DNA of 46,108 bases, taken from contig CAYZCY010000010.1 of NCBI GenBank assembly GCA_964477115.1, forward strand, positions 1 through 46,108, written 5' to 3'. Made by a program: the position numbers and the translations under genes. Shown one piece after another: positions 29,076 through 37,039 of this stretch. Each line of letters begins with the position of its first letter. Position 1 is the first letter of the stretch. A model generated the notes under the pieces. The model searched no databases. It worked only from the letters and a program-made list of their open reading frames with translations, and was not told where the DNA came from. Source of the stretch: RGIG3135 sp964477115. Its GTDB lineage: Bacteria > Actinomycetota > Coriobacteriia > Coriobacteriales > Eggerthellaceae.

Positions 29076-31613
29076 TTATCTGAACCGCTTGAGGAGCAGC
29101 GAATTGGACACCACCGATACGCTGGAAAGCGCCATAGCCGCGCCCGCCAAAGCCGGGGCAAGTATGCCGAAGGCCGCCAGGGGAACCATGATGCAGTTGT
29201 AAGCCAGCGCCCAGAAGAGGTTCTGCTTGATCTTTCGCATGGTCGCCTGCGACAGGCGCAGGGCAAGCTCCAGATCGGTCAGGGTGTTGCGCATAAGCAC
29301 GACAGAACCCGCGTCAAGGGCAACATCTGTGCCCGACGCCATGGCCACGCCGATATCCGCCGCAGCAAGCGCGGGGGCATCGTTGATGCCATCGCCCACG
29401 AAAGCGCAGACCTTGCCCTCGCCGAGAGAATCTCGAATGACTCGCACGCGATCAGCCTTCTCGAGCGGCTTCACCTGGGCGTACACGCGCTCGGAGGCAA
29501 TACCCACGGCCTCTGCCACCTTATGCGCGTTGTCGGCAGAATCACCCGTAAGCAAATAGGAGTCAACGGCATGCTTCGCGCGCAAAGACTCGATAGCCGC
29601 TGCAGAATCGGATTTCGGCTCATCTTCGAAAGAAAAGCTGCCGACCGAGACGCCGTCAACAAGCACCTGAGAGCCCACGAAGACCTCGTGCCCCGCAACC
29701 ACACCGCGCACGCCTTCGCCAGCTAAAGCCTCGAAGGACTCGACGGCTGGCAGATCACGCAGGCCGCGCTCGGCCGCGTATGCAAGCACAGCACGCGCCA
29801 GCGGATGCTCGCTTTTCTCCTCAAGCGCCGCAGCCAAAGCCAAAGCCTCGTCGGAAACGTCGCAGCTCACCACGCGCGGCTCCCCCACTGTCACCGTGCC
29901 CGTTTTATCGAACACCACGGCAGAAAGCTTGCACATACGCTCGAGAACCTCGCCATCCTTGATGAGCACGCCTTCCTGCGCGCCCTTGCCCATGCCCACC
30001 ATGAGGGCCGTCGGCGTAGCCAGGCCCAAAGCACAGGGGCAAGCAACCACAATGACCGCGATGGCGGGAAGCAGGGCCTGCTGAATGCGCTCGCCCTGCG
30101 TTGCAAAGTCTCCCAGGGCAAACCAGGCGATGAAGGTAATGGCCGCTATGCACAGAATAACGGGGACGAATATGGCCGCTATGCGATCGGCCATGCGCTG
30201 CACGGGAGCCTTCGAGCCCTGCGCATCCTCAACGGCGCGCACGATGCGGGCCAAAGTGGAATCCGCTCCCACACGCAAGGCTCGTACCTCAAGCGAGCCC
30301 AGCGCGTTCACGGTACCGCCTGTGACCATGTCGCCCTCGCCCTTCAAAACGGGCAGGGGCTCTCCGGTGAGCATGCTTTCGTCCACTTCGGATGAGCCGC
30401 TTGTAACCTTACCGTCAACGGGGATCTTCTCCCCCGGGCGAACCAGCACGGTATCCCCCACCAGCACCTGGGCCAAGGGCAGCTCCACCTGCTCAGAACC
30501 GCGCAGCACCACCGCAGTCGGCGGCGTGAGGTTAATAAGCGACTCAATGGCCTGGTTGGTAGCGCCCTTCGCACGCGATTCGAGGATCTTACCCAAGAGC
30601 ACGAAGGTGATCAGCATGGCGCAGGTTTCGAAGTACGGCATGCCTTCGTTGATGGGCATGACGACCGCATCCGACCAGCTGCCTGTCAAAGCGGGCCAGA
30701 AAGTAATGTAGAGGGAGAAGACGAAGGCAACGGTGGTGCCGAGTGACACCAACACGTCCATGTTGGCCGAGCCGCCTCTGAGGGAGCCGACCGCGCCCTT
30801 GTAAAAGCGGGCGCCGCAGCCAAACTGCACGGGAAGGGTGAGCAGCATAAGCAGAATGTTTGCCGCGAACATGCTATGCATGTGCGTAGGCGTATCTACG
30901 CCAAAGGCAGCGGCGAGCGCATGGCCCACCGCCATATGCGCCCCCGGAATCATGCAGATGCTCACGATGAGCACCGTCAGAGCCAGGGAGATGCCGAACA
31001 CGATCGCGTTTCTCTTGGCGCGCGCCTGCTCTTTCGCGCGGCGGCCTTCGTCAACCAGGGGGGCATCGTCGGGGATAAGCGCCGCGGTAAAGGAGAGCTT
31101 GTCGAACACGCGCAGCATGTCATCAAGGCTTGCCACGGTCGGATCGAAGCTCACGATGCCCGTGTTGTTCGCCAAATTGACCGAGCAGGATATGACGCCG
31201 GGGGTCTTGGCGTAGTGACTTTCGATGCTCGCCGCACAGTTTGCGCAGGTCATGCCCTCGATGGCAAGGCGAATGGTGGCTTTGGCGGGTACATCCTCGA
31301 CAGCGGGGCCGCTCTCAGAAACAGCATCAGCCTCGGCGCTCTGGCTTACAGCCTCAGAGGGATCATCCTCAACAAGGAAGGGATTCATACCGTCCTCGGG
31401 CATTTTCACGATGGTGAATTTGCTGCCGTCCATCACGCGCAGCAGCTGCTCCTCATCCGTAAGCGCAGGGTCGAACACCACGACACCCGCCTTGCCCTGC
31501 AAATCAACGCTCGCCTCGCACACGCCGACGGTTTTACCGTAGGCGCCTTCGATCGTGCGGACGCAGTTCATGCAGCCCATGTTATCTATGGCTAACTTCA
31601 GAGTACACTTCAA
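29076..31613 (-). CDS. copA: Copper-translocating P1B-type ATPase
   Basis: About 845 residues. Two N-terminal heavy-metal domains: the first with GCMNC, the second with the standard GMTCANC. Eight membrane segments follow with the ion-path CPC (VACPCALGLATPTAL), the TGE phosphatase loop (MLTGEPLP), the phosphorylated Asp in DKTGTVTVGEP, SEHPLARAV and GDGINDAPALAAADIG. C-terminal YNCIMVP and SSVSVVSNSL residues fit Cu+ export. The start is uncertain: TTG 31613 has GAGG eight bases upstream; ATG 31631 is in frame but lacks a ribosome site. No copper chaperone or CopY/CsoR gene is adjacent. Probably co-transcribed behind nhaA (105-base gap). Confidence 0.93.
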   Translation of the reverse strand: MKCTLKLAIDNMGCMNCVRTIEGAYGKTVGVCEASVDLQGKAGVVVFDPALTDEEQLLRVMDGSKFTIVKMPEDGMNPFLVEDDPSEAVSQSAEADAVSESGPAVEDVPAKATIRLAIEGMTCANCAASIESHYAKTPGVISCSVNLANNTGIVSFDPTVASLDDMLRVFDKLSFTAALIPDDAPLVDEGRRAKEQARAKRNAIVFGISLALTVLIVSICMIPGAHMAVGHALAAAFGVDTPTHMHSMFAANILLMLLTLPVQFGCGARFYKGAVGSLRGGSANMDVLVSLGTTVAFVFSLYITFWPALTGSWSDAVVMPINEGMPYFETCAMLITFVLLGKILESRAKGATNQAIESLINLTPPTAVVLRGSEQVELPLAQVLVGDTVLVRPGEKIPVDGKVTSGSSEVDESMLTGEPLPVLKGEGDMVTGGTVNALGSLEVRALRVGADSTLARIVRAVEDAQGSKAPVQRMADRIAAIFVPVILCIAAITFIAWFALGDFATQGERIQQALLPAIAVIVVACPCALGLATPTALMVGMGKGAQEGVLIKDGEVLERMCKLSAVVFDKTGTVTVGEPRVVSCDVSDEALALAAALEEKSEHPLARAVLAYAAERGLRDLPAVESFEALAGEGVRGVVAGHEVFVGSQVLVDGVSVGSFSFEDEPKSDSAAAIESLRAKHAVDSYLLTGDSADNAHKVAEAVGIASERVYAQVKPLEKADRVRVIRDSLGEGKVCAFVGDGINDAPALAAADIGVAMASGTDVALDAGSVVLMRNTLTDLELALRLSQATMRKIKQNLFWALAYNCIMVPLAAFGILAPALAGAAMALSSVSVVSNSLLLKRFR

Positions 31614-31718
31614 CGATATCGCCTCAATCATGTTCGCTGGAATCGAGGCAACTATACCATTGAAAGAAGCGGAGCGCACGGGACCGTCTTCCGCAGACAG
31701 CCATAGCCCGAAACGCGG

Positions 31719-33668
31719 CTACGACTGAAGCTCGAGCTCCTCGTCATCGTCAAACTGCTCGGGCTTCCAGAAACCCCAGCGAGCATCTTCCTGCCACGCC
31801 GCGCGGTTGCCGTCGGTCTCCTTAGCGTTTCGAACGCCCTCGCGAAAACCCGCGAAGAAGCTGGTGCTCGAAGTTCCCAGAACATGGATTACGGTCTCGT
31901 CCATCAAATCGGCGCCGGCCGTACGTTCCCTCTGCCGCTCCTCGAGCTCATCGCGAAGGTCGCTCACGCCAAGCTCTTCCAGCAAAGCCTCAGAACTGCG
32001 CGCCGCCTCGGCGTCAGCATGCTGGAGGATCTCGCCTTCGCTGCTGACGGAAACGAAGGCAACGCCGTGACGTTCAGCCGCACGGGCCTGGATGAACAGG
32101 AACACGAAGCCCACCACGCCGGCCGCAAGCGAGGCCATGAGAATGCCCAGCTTGGCCTCTGCCACCATGTAGGGGTCCTCGAAGGCCAGGTTGGCCACAA
32201 AGATGGCCATGGTAAAGCCCACACCACCCAGAATGGAAGCGCCCAGCATGTGGAACCAGTTCACGTTTTCGGGGAGGCTTGCGATCTTGAGCTTGACGGT
32301 GATGAAGCTCATGAGCATGATGCCGATAGGCTTGCCCAGCAGCAGGCCGAAGAACACGCCCAAGGTTACCGAGCTCGTCACCATGTCGAGCAAATCCCCG
32401 CTCAGGAAGGCCACGTCAGCGTTGGTAAGCGCAAACAGAGGCAAGACGCCGAAGTAGACCCACGGGTACAGCTTGTGCTCAAGCCTGGTTGCCGGCGGAA
32501 TAGCCTGGGAGGTCACACGGGAAAGACGGCCCACCGTATCCATGTAGTCGTTCTGCTTGATGACGGGCGCATTGGCGTCGAAAGACGCATGGGCCTCGCG
32601 CAGGCGATCGCGCGACCAGGCGAAGAAGTTTCGAGGGTTGACGCGCGAACCCGACGGGATGGCGAAGGCCAGAAGCACGCCGGCGATGGTCGAATGCACG
32701 CCCGACATGTAGATGCAGAACCACAGAACGCCCCCCACCAAAATGTAAGGGACGAGCGAATAGACATGGGTCCTGTTCAGGAAGACGAGCACAAGCAAAA
32801 CAAGGCCAGCCAAAGCAAGCCACACCAGAGAGGGCGTCTGTCCGTAGAAGATAGCGATCACCAGGATGGCAATGATGTCGTCAGCCACGGCGAGCGTTGA
32901 CAGGAACACGCGCACGCCGCTGGGCACGCGATTGCCCAGAAGGGCCAGAATACCCAGGGCGAAGGCGATGTCGGTGGCCGTCGGAACACCCCAACCGTGC
33001 GAAGTCTCGGGGTCTGCGCCGTTGAACAGCAAATAGATCACGATGGGCATGAGCACGCCGCCGAAGGCCGCGATGATTGGGAGGGCGGCCTGACGGATGT
33101 TGGTGAGCTCGCCGACGGTCATCTCGTACTTGATCTCGAGTCCCACCAGCAGGAAGAACACGGCCATGAATATGTCGTTGATGATGTGGGCGAAAGACAT
33201 CTGCCCGATCATCTGCCCTACGCCAACCGTCACGTAGGTATGCCAGAACTCGAGGAAGGGCTCGTGCGCGGGCGTATTGGCAACGATAAGCGCAATGATG
33301 GCCGCAACAAGCATGGCGCCTGCGGCTCGCGTAGAGGAATGCGTGAAGCTGATGATCTTGCGCAGGCGGCGCTGATGCCCCTGCACCTCTTTGATGTACA
33401 CGCGATAAGGATCGGGGTTTTCAACCGAAGGACGCTCATAGGAGCGCGCCTGGTCCACGCCGGCGATAAGGGCAGCTATCTCTTCGGAAGTAAGGCAGCC
33501 TTCCTCGGAAGCCGCGCCAAGGCCGCCTTCCTCGGGGGCTGCGCCCTCTCCCTCTAACGAGGAAGGCTCATCTTCGCCAAGAAAAACATCTTCACACGAA
33601 AGCAAGGGCGCCTCATCAGAGGCCATCTGGTTTTCTTCTCTATCTTTCCTATGGAAGTCGATAGGCAT
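31719..33668 (-). CDS. nhaA: Na+/H+ antiporter NhaA with long terminal extensions
   Basis: A 649-residue protein, against about 390 for E. coli NhaA. The membrane core (about 105-540) carries the family residues: GLEIKYEMTVGEL, GVPTATDIAFALGIL, and the paired Asp of AVADDIIAILVIAIFY that bind Na+/H+. Before the core is an acidic stretch of about 100 residues (SLEGEGAAPEEGGLGAASEE). After it is a charged tail of about 105 residues (EELGVSDLRDELEERQRER), probably cytoplasmic. ATG at 33668 has GAGGAG at nine bases, so the long N-terminus is probably real. It exchanges Na+ for H+ for pH and salt balance. Extended NhaA forms are known in actinobacteria; the tails' function is unknown to me. Confidence 0.93.
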   Translation of the reverse strand: MPIDFHRKDREENQMASDEAPLLSCEDVFLGEDEPSSLEGEGAAPEEGGLGAASEEGCLTSEEIAALIAGVDQARSYERPSVENPDPYRVYIKEVQGHQRRLRKIISFTHSSTRAAGAMLVAAIIALIVANTPAHEPFLEFWHTYVTVGVGQMIGQMSFAHIINDIFMAVFFLLVGLEIKYEMTVGELTNIRQAALPIIAAFGGVLMPIVIYLLFNGADPETSHGWGVPTATDIAFALGILALLGNRVPSGVRVFLSTLAVADDIIAILVIAIFYGQTPSLVWLALAGLVLLVLVFLNRTHVYSLVPYILVGGVLWFCIYMSGVHSTIAGVLLAFAIPSGSRVNPRNFFAWSRDRLREAHASFDANAPVIKQNDYMDTVGRLSRVTSQAIPPATRLEHKLYPWVYFGVLPLFALTNADVAFLSGDLLDMVTSSVTLGVFFGLLLGKPIGIMLMSFITVKLKIASLPENVNWFHMLGASILGGVGFTMAIFVANLAFEDPYMVAEAKLGILMASLAAGVVGFVFLFIQARAAERHGVAFVSVSSEGEILQHADAEAARSSEALLEELGVSDLRDELEERQRERTAGADLMDETVIHVLGTSSTSFFAGFREGVRNAKETDGNRAAWQEDARWGFWKPEQFDDDEELELQS

Positions 33669-33972
33669 ACGCCCGGCTCCTCAACTCAGCAAACCCACGT
33701 AAAAGTAAATCAGCATTATGCCCTATATCGAGGCGACATGCAGGCATTTCTCAAAGCTGTTTCCCGCCTGTGCTCGATTTTTTGCACCCTGCAGGAGGCG
33801 GGAGAACAACACGCATCCGAGCGTATCTCAAAACAGGGGCCTTGTCCTCACAATATACACAAGAATCAAATTCCCTTCATAACGTTTTCCCAGTTAAACG
33901 ACGCTATTTGCCCTTTTGTTGAAATTGCAATTCCCTCTCTTTCGAAAATCACAGCACTACCCCCAGCCTTTT
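33669..33972. other. Divergent intergenic region upstream of nhaA and hpf
   Basis: About 300 AT-richer bases between the divergent nhaA and hpf genes, holding no convincing gene. CATAAT (minus strand, 33715-33720) may be part of the nhaA promoter, and GATATATG at 33973-33980 part of the hpf promoter. An open plus-strand frame across it has no ribosome site and atypical composition. Confidence 0.5.
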
Positions 33973-33984
33973 GATATATGCTGA

Positions 33985-34071
33985 ATACACAGCCCGAAAG
34001 GAGGCCGCCGCAAAACGAATCAGCACCACGGATTCGCAGATGCGGGCAGCCATGCCTTCAGGCTGTTTTTT
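33985..34071 (+). ncRNA. Structured leader upstream of hpf, ending in a terminator-like hairpin
   Basis: Downstream of the GATATATG box the RNA could pair GCCCG (33992-33996) with CGGGC (34043-34047), enclosing the hairpin CGAATC/GATTCG (34016-34021, 34031-34036). Next comes CAGCC/GGCTG (34047-34051, 34061-34065) followed by six T. The T run ends 27 bases before the hpf start, as in an attenuator or a small RNA. Weak resemblance in position to the raiA-linked RNA motifs, but I cannot confirm a match. Confidence 0.5.
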
Positions 34072-34098
34072 ATTCGCCCCGAGCTAAGAGGTGACACT

Positions 34099-34659
34099 AT
34101 GGGTATTACCGTATCCGGACGCAAGATGACCATCACCAACTCCCTGCGCAGCTACGCCGAGGAGAAGATCGGGAATTCCCTCAAGATCCTTGATTTCGAA
34201 CCCGCCAGCGTCGAAGTTGTTCTCTACAAGGAGAAAAACCCCGCCAATCCCCTTCCCGCTATCTGCGAGGTGACCGTATACGTTAAGGGCAGCATCGTTC
34301 GCGTCGAAGAAAGCGAAGAGGAGATGTACGCCGCCATCGACGTCGCCGCAGCCAAGGTCATGCGCCAGCTTCGCAAGTACAAAACCCGCGTGGTGGATAA
34401 GAAGCTGCGAGCAGCAGGCGAAACTGCCCACGCAGGCGGCGAGCTTGATCTCGACGCTCTCATGGACGAGCTCACCGACGATGAAATCGTACGCGTGAAG
34501 GAAATCGAGTTCACCCCCATGACAGAGGAAGAGGCCCTCGCTCAGATCGACCTCATCGGCCACAACTTCTTCGTATATACTGACCGAGATACTAATCTTG
34601 TTTGCGTGCTCTATCGTCGCTCTGACGGCGCATACGGCATGCTCAAGCAGAAAGACTAG
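34099..34659 (+). CDS. hpf: Ribosome hibernation promoting factor, long form
   Basis: A 186-residue long-form HPF that dimerises 70S ribosomes into inactive 100S particles in slow growth. The N-terminal domain (about 1-100, GITVSGRKMTITNSLRSYAEEKI) binds the ribosome. After an Ala/Gly/Asp linker, the C-terminal domain (about 130-186, FTPMTEEEALAQIDLIGHNFFVY) is the dimerisation module. ATG follows AAGAGGTGACACT. A structured leader with a terminator-like hairpin lies directly upstream, implying control before translation. acpP follows after 53 bases on the same strand. Confidence 0.96.
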   Translation: MGITVSGRKMTITNSLRSYAEEKIGNSLKILDFEPASVEVVLYKEKNPANPLPAICEVTVYVKGSIVRVEESEEEMYAAIDVAAAKVMRQLRKYKTRVVDKKLRAAGETAHAGGELDLDALMDELTDDEIVRVKEIEFTPMTEEEALAQIDLIGHNFFVYTDRDTNLVCVLYRRSDGAYGMLKQKD

Positions 34660-34712
34660 CGCGACGGCACGTCCAATCGCGCTCTAGGCGTTCACCGCAG
34701 AATGGAGCTGGC

Positions 34713-34931
34713 ATGGCTACAATCGATACCCTGAAGGCAATCCTCAACGAAAACCTCGACATCGCACCCGAGAAGGTCGACATGGAATCCACCTTTGACT
34801 CTCTCGGCGTTGACTCCCTCGACATGGTCGAGCTGATCTGCGAACTCGAGGACAGGTGCGGCATCGACTTCGGCGAGCCCGAAGGCCTTGCAACCGTAGC
34901 GGATCTGGTTGCCTATATCGACAGCCTGTAA
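34713..34931 (+). CDS. acpP: Acyl carrier protein
   Basis: A 72-residue acidic four-helix protein of fatty-acid synthesis. The phosphopantetheine Ser lies in GVDSLDMVELI near residue 35. TGGAGC precedes ATG. No other fatty-acid gene is adjacent, which is unusual since acpP often sits with fab genes; here it shares a strand with hpf. A dedicated ACP for another pathway is possible but not indicated. Confidence 0.95.
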   Translation: MATIDTLKAILNENLDIAPEKVDMESTFDSLGVDSLDMVELICELEDRCGIDFGEPEGLATVADLVAYIDSL

Positions 34932-34954
34932 GCTGCAGCACCCATAGCGCATTT

Positions 34955-34980
34955 AAGGAGGCGGCTCACCCCGCCTCCTT
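34955..34980. terminator. Terminator between acpP and folC
   Basis: AAGGAGGCGG and CCGCCTCCTT form a perfect 10-bp stem with a six-base loop, 24 bases past acpP. The T content is modest on either strand (CTCCTTTG; CTCCTTAAAT), but the position between convergent genes supports it. Confidence 0.75.
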
Positions 34981-35073
34981 TGCCGTTTGGGCACGGAATG
35001 CACCTGGGGAAGCGCGTCCGAAAAGGCGGGAGAAGCGCCCGAAAGCGCCACGCCCAATAGTGCCGCGCCCGAA

Positions 35074-36375
35074 TCAGACCAGGGCGCTCTTGAGATCGGC
35101 TATGGCGTACAAGCTGCCGAAGGCAACCACCAGGCCATCTTCGCCTGCCTGCTCACGCGCAGCATTCATCGCATGCGCAGGGCTGCTGCAAACAACAGCG
35201 GATATAGCGCCAAAAGACTCTTCTTCGACGCATTTCGCCAGATCAGCCGCAAAAAGCGCCCGCGGATTCGGCGGCGTGTAGACATAGAAGGCCTGCGCAT
35301 GGGAAAGCACGGCGCGAACCATGGGGGCATAATCCTTGTCGGCAAGCACCCCCATAACAAAAACAGCCTTCCTGCCGGAAAACACATCGTCAAGGGATTT
35401 TGCCAGCACGGCAGCGCCCTGCGGGTTGTGCCCGCCATCAACTATGGTGAGAGGCCTTTGAGCCACTACCTCGAAGCGACCCGGCCATACAGCGCAAGCC
35501 AGACCCTCGCTCATAGCCTCCGCGGATATCTCCCACCCGCGCACCCGCAAAAGCGCGGCAGCCTCCAGAGCAAGCGCCGCGTTGTAGGGCTGATAGCTCG
35601 CAAGAAGCTTAGTCTCAAAGGTTTGGCCCTTATAAACAAAGGTGCGAAGGGAAGCGCGCTCGCCTTCGCAAGCTTTCAACGCAAGCTGGGAGAAGTCAGG
35701 GACGCAAAGCTCGCAGCGCTTGTCGGCGGCGGCCTTCTCGATGGACGCCTGCGCCTCTGGATCCTGCGGCCAGGAAACCACCGACGCACCCGGCTTTAGG
35801 ATGCCCGCCTTCTCGGCCGCCACCTCGGCAAGCGTGTTGCCGAGAAGAGCCGTATGATCGAGGCCGATGCGCGCAATAACGCAGACCTCAGGCGAATCGA
35901 TGACGTTGGTGGAGTCAAGCCGACCGCCCAAGCCCACCTCGAGCACCACGATGTCGCAGGCGCTTCGCGCGAAATGCTCGAAAGCCACGGCGGTCATCAG
36001 CTCGAACTCCGTGGGGTGGTCTCCCGTTTCTGCCTCGATGGCCTCAGCGTGCTGCTTTACGAAGAGCGTGACCTCTTTCAGGTCTTCAGCCGAGATGTTC
36101 TCCCCGTTAACGCGAATGCGCTCCTCGAAGGTCTCGATATAGGGGCTTGTGAAAAGACCCACGCGATAGCCCGCGCATCGCAGGATGGAATCGAGGTAGG
36201 CGCAGGTCGATCCCTTGCCGTTAGTTCCCGCAACATGCACGAAGCGAAGCCTATCCTGCGGGCGGCCCATTCTGTTAAGCAGGTCAACCGTGCGCTCAAG
36301 CCCCAGACGCGATGCCTGCCAGCGCGGCGTGTTTATGTAGCCGACGGCATCGAATGCCTCTGCGACAGCGCTCAC
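35074..36375 (-). CDS. folC: Bifunctional folylpolyglutamate / dihydrofolate synthase
   Basis: A 433-residue Mur-ligase-like enzyme adding Glu to folates. VHVAGTNGKGSTCAY is the P-loop, SPYIETFEERIRVNGE the substrate loop, VLEVGLGGRLDSTN the metal site, and DGGHNPQG the C-terminal Glu/ADP region. Starts with GTG at 36375, overlapping the udg stop by four bases (GTGA), so it is coupled to it. Folate polyglutamates serve MetF/MetH encoded in the same window. Whether the dihydrofolate synthase activity is present cannot be told from sequence. Confidence 0.95.
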   Translation of the reverse strand: MSAVAEAFDAVGYINTPRWQASRLGLERTVDLLNRMGRPQDRLRFVHVAGTNGKGSTCAYLDSILRCAGYRVGLFTSPYIETFEERIRVNGENISAEDLKEVTLFVKQHAEAIEAETGDHPTEFELMTAVAFEHFARSACDIVVLEVGLGGRLDSTNVIDSPEVCVIARIGLDHTALLGNTLAEVAAEKAGILKPGASVVSWPQDPEAQASIEKAAADKRCELCVPDFSQLALKACEGERASLRTFVYKGQTFETKLLASYQPYNAALALEAAALLRVRGWEISAEAMSEGLACAVWPGRFEVVAQRPLTIVDGGHNPQGAAVLAKSLDDVFSGRKAVFVMGVLADKDYAPMVRAVLSHAQAFYVYTPPNPRALFAADLAKCVEEESFGAISAVVCSSPAHAMNAAREQAGEDGLVVAFGSLYAIADLKSALV

Positions 36376-36977
36376 AGCTGATCGCCCTCCACAGGCGCCG
36401 CAACACCGCGCGCCTCACGCAGGCCCAAAAGCTCACCGAGCGTGGCGAAGTCGTTTTCCAGTGCCTCGCGCTTCTTGCCGTCGTAGAGAGCAGCTGCCGG
36501 ATGAAATATGGGAAACACCTTGAAACGACCAGCCTGCTGCAAAGTCCCGCGCAGGCGCGTGATGCCTACGTCGGTCTTCAGGATGAACTTGGTCGCAAAA
36601 TTACCCAGAGTGACAATGAATTCGGGATCGATGCTGCGGGTCTGGGCACGCAGGTAGGGCGCGCAGAGCTCGATTTCCTCGGGCCGCGGGTCGCGATTGC
36701 TCGGAGGGCGGCACTTCAAAACGTTGGCGATGAAGACGTCTTCGCGATTCAAGCCGGCAATGGACAAAAGCTCGTTGAGGTACTTGCCCGCTGCTCCGAC
36801 AAAGGGCTCGCCCTGCAAGTCCTCGTTCTTTCCCGGGGCCTCCCCCACTATAAGCACGCGTGCCTGGGGGTTGCCGACGCCGAAGACCACCTGGGTGCGC
36901 CCGTCAGCGAGGGGGCACTTGCGGCAAGCCTCCACCTCGGCGCGAACGTCTTCAAGAGAGACTGGCTGAACGCTCAT
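36372..36977 (-). CDS. Uracil-DNA glycosylase, family 4 (Fe-S type)
   Basis: A 201-residue repair enzyme removing uracil from DNA. The family 4 motif GEAPGKNED lies near residue 48 and HPAAALY near the C-terminus. Four Cys suited to a [4Fe-4S] cluster are seen: CRKCPL near 20, VLKCRPP and ELCAPYL. ATG 36977 has GGAAAGGAAG upstream; the longer frame to 37115 runs into the alr end and is not needed. Coupled to folC by a four-base overlap, downstream of alr by 62 bases. Confidence 0.94.
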   Translation of the reverse strand: MSVQPVSLEDVRAEVEACRKCPLADGRTQVVFGVGNPQARVLIVGEAPGKNEDLQGEPFVGAAGKYLNELLSIAGLNREDVFIANVLKCRPPSNRDPRPEEIELCAPYLRAQTRSIDPEFIVTLGNFATKFILKTDVGITRLRGTLQQAGRFKVFPIFHPAAALYDGKKREALENDFATLGELLGLREARGVAAPVEGDQL

Positions 36978-37039
36978 CCGAGCTTCCTTTCCACGCGAAT
37001 GCAGCATGCGCAGGCCGCGAAGCCATGCGCTCTCACAGC

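Noticed and set aside
33978..34096. A 39-codon open frame across the hpf leader, as a possible leader peptide
   Set aside because: Its ATG overlaps the likely -10 box, it has no ribosome site and its composition looks random.
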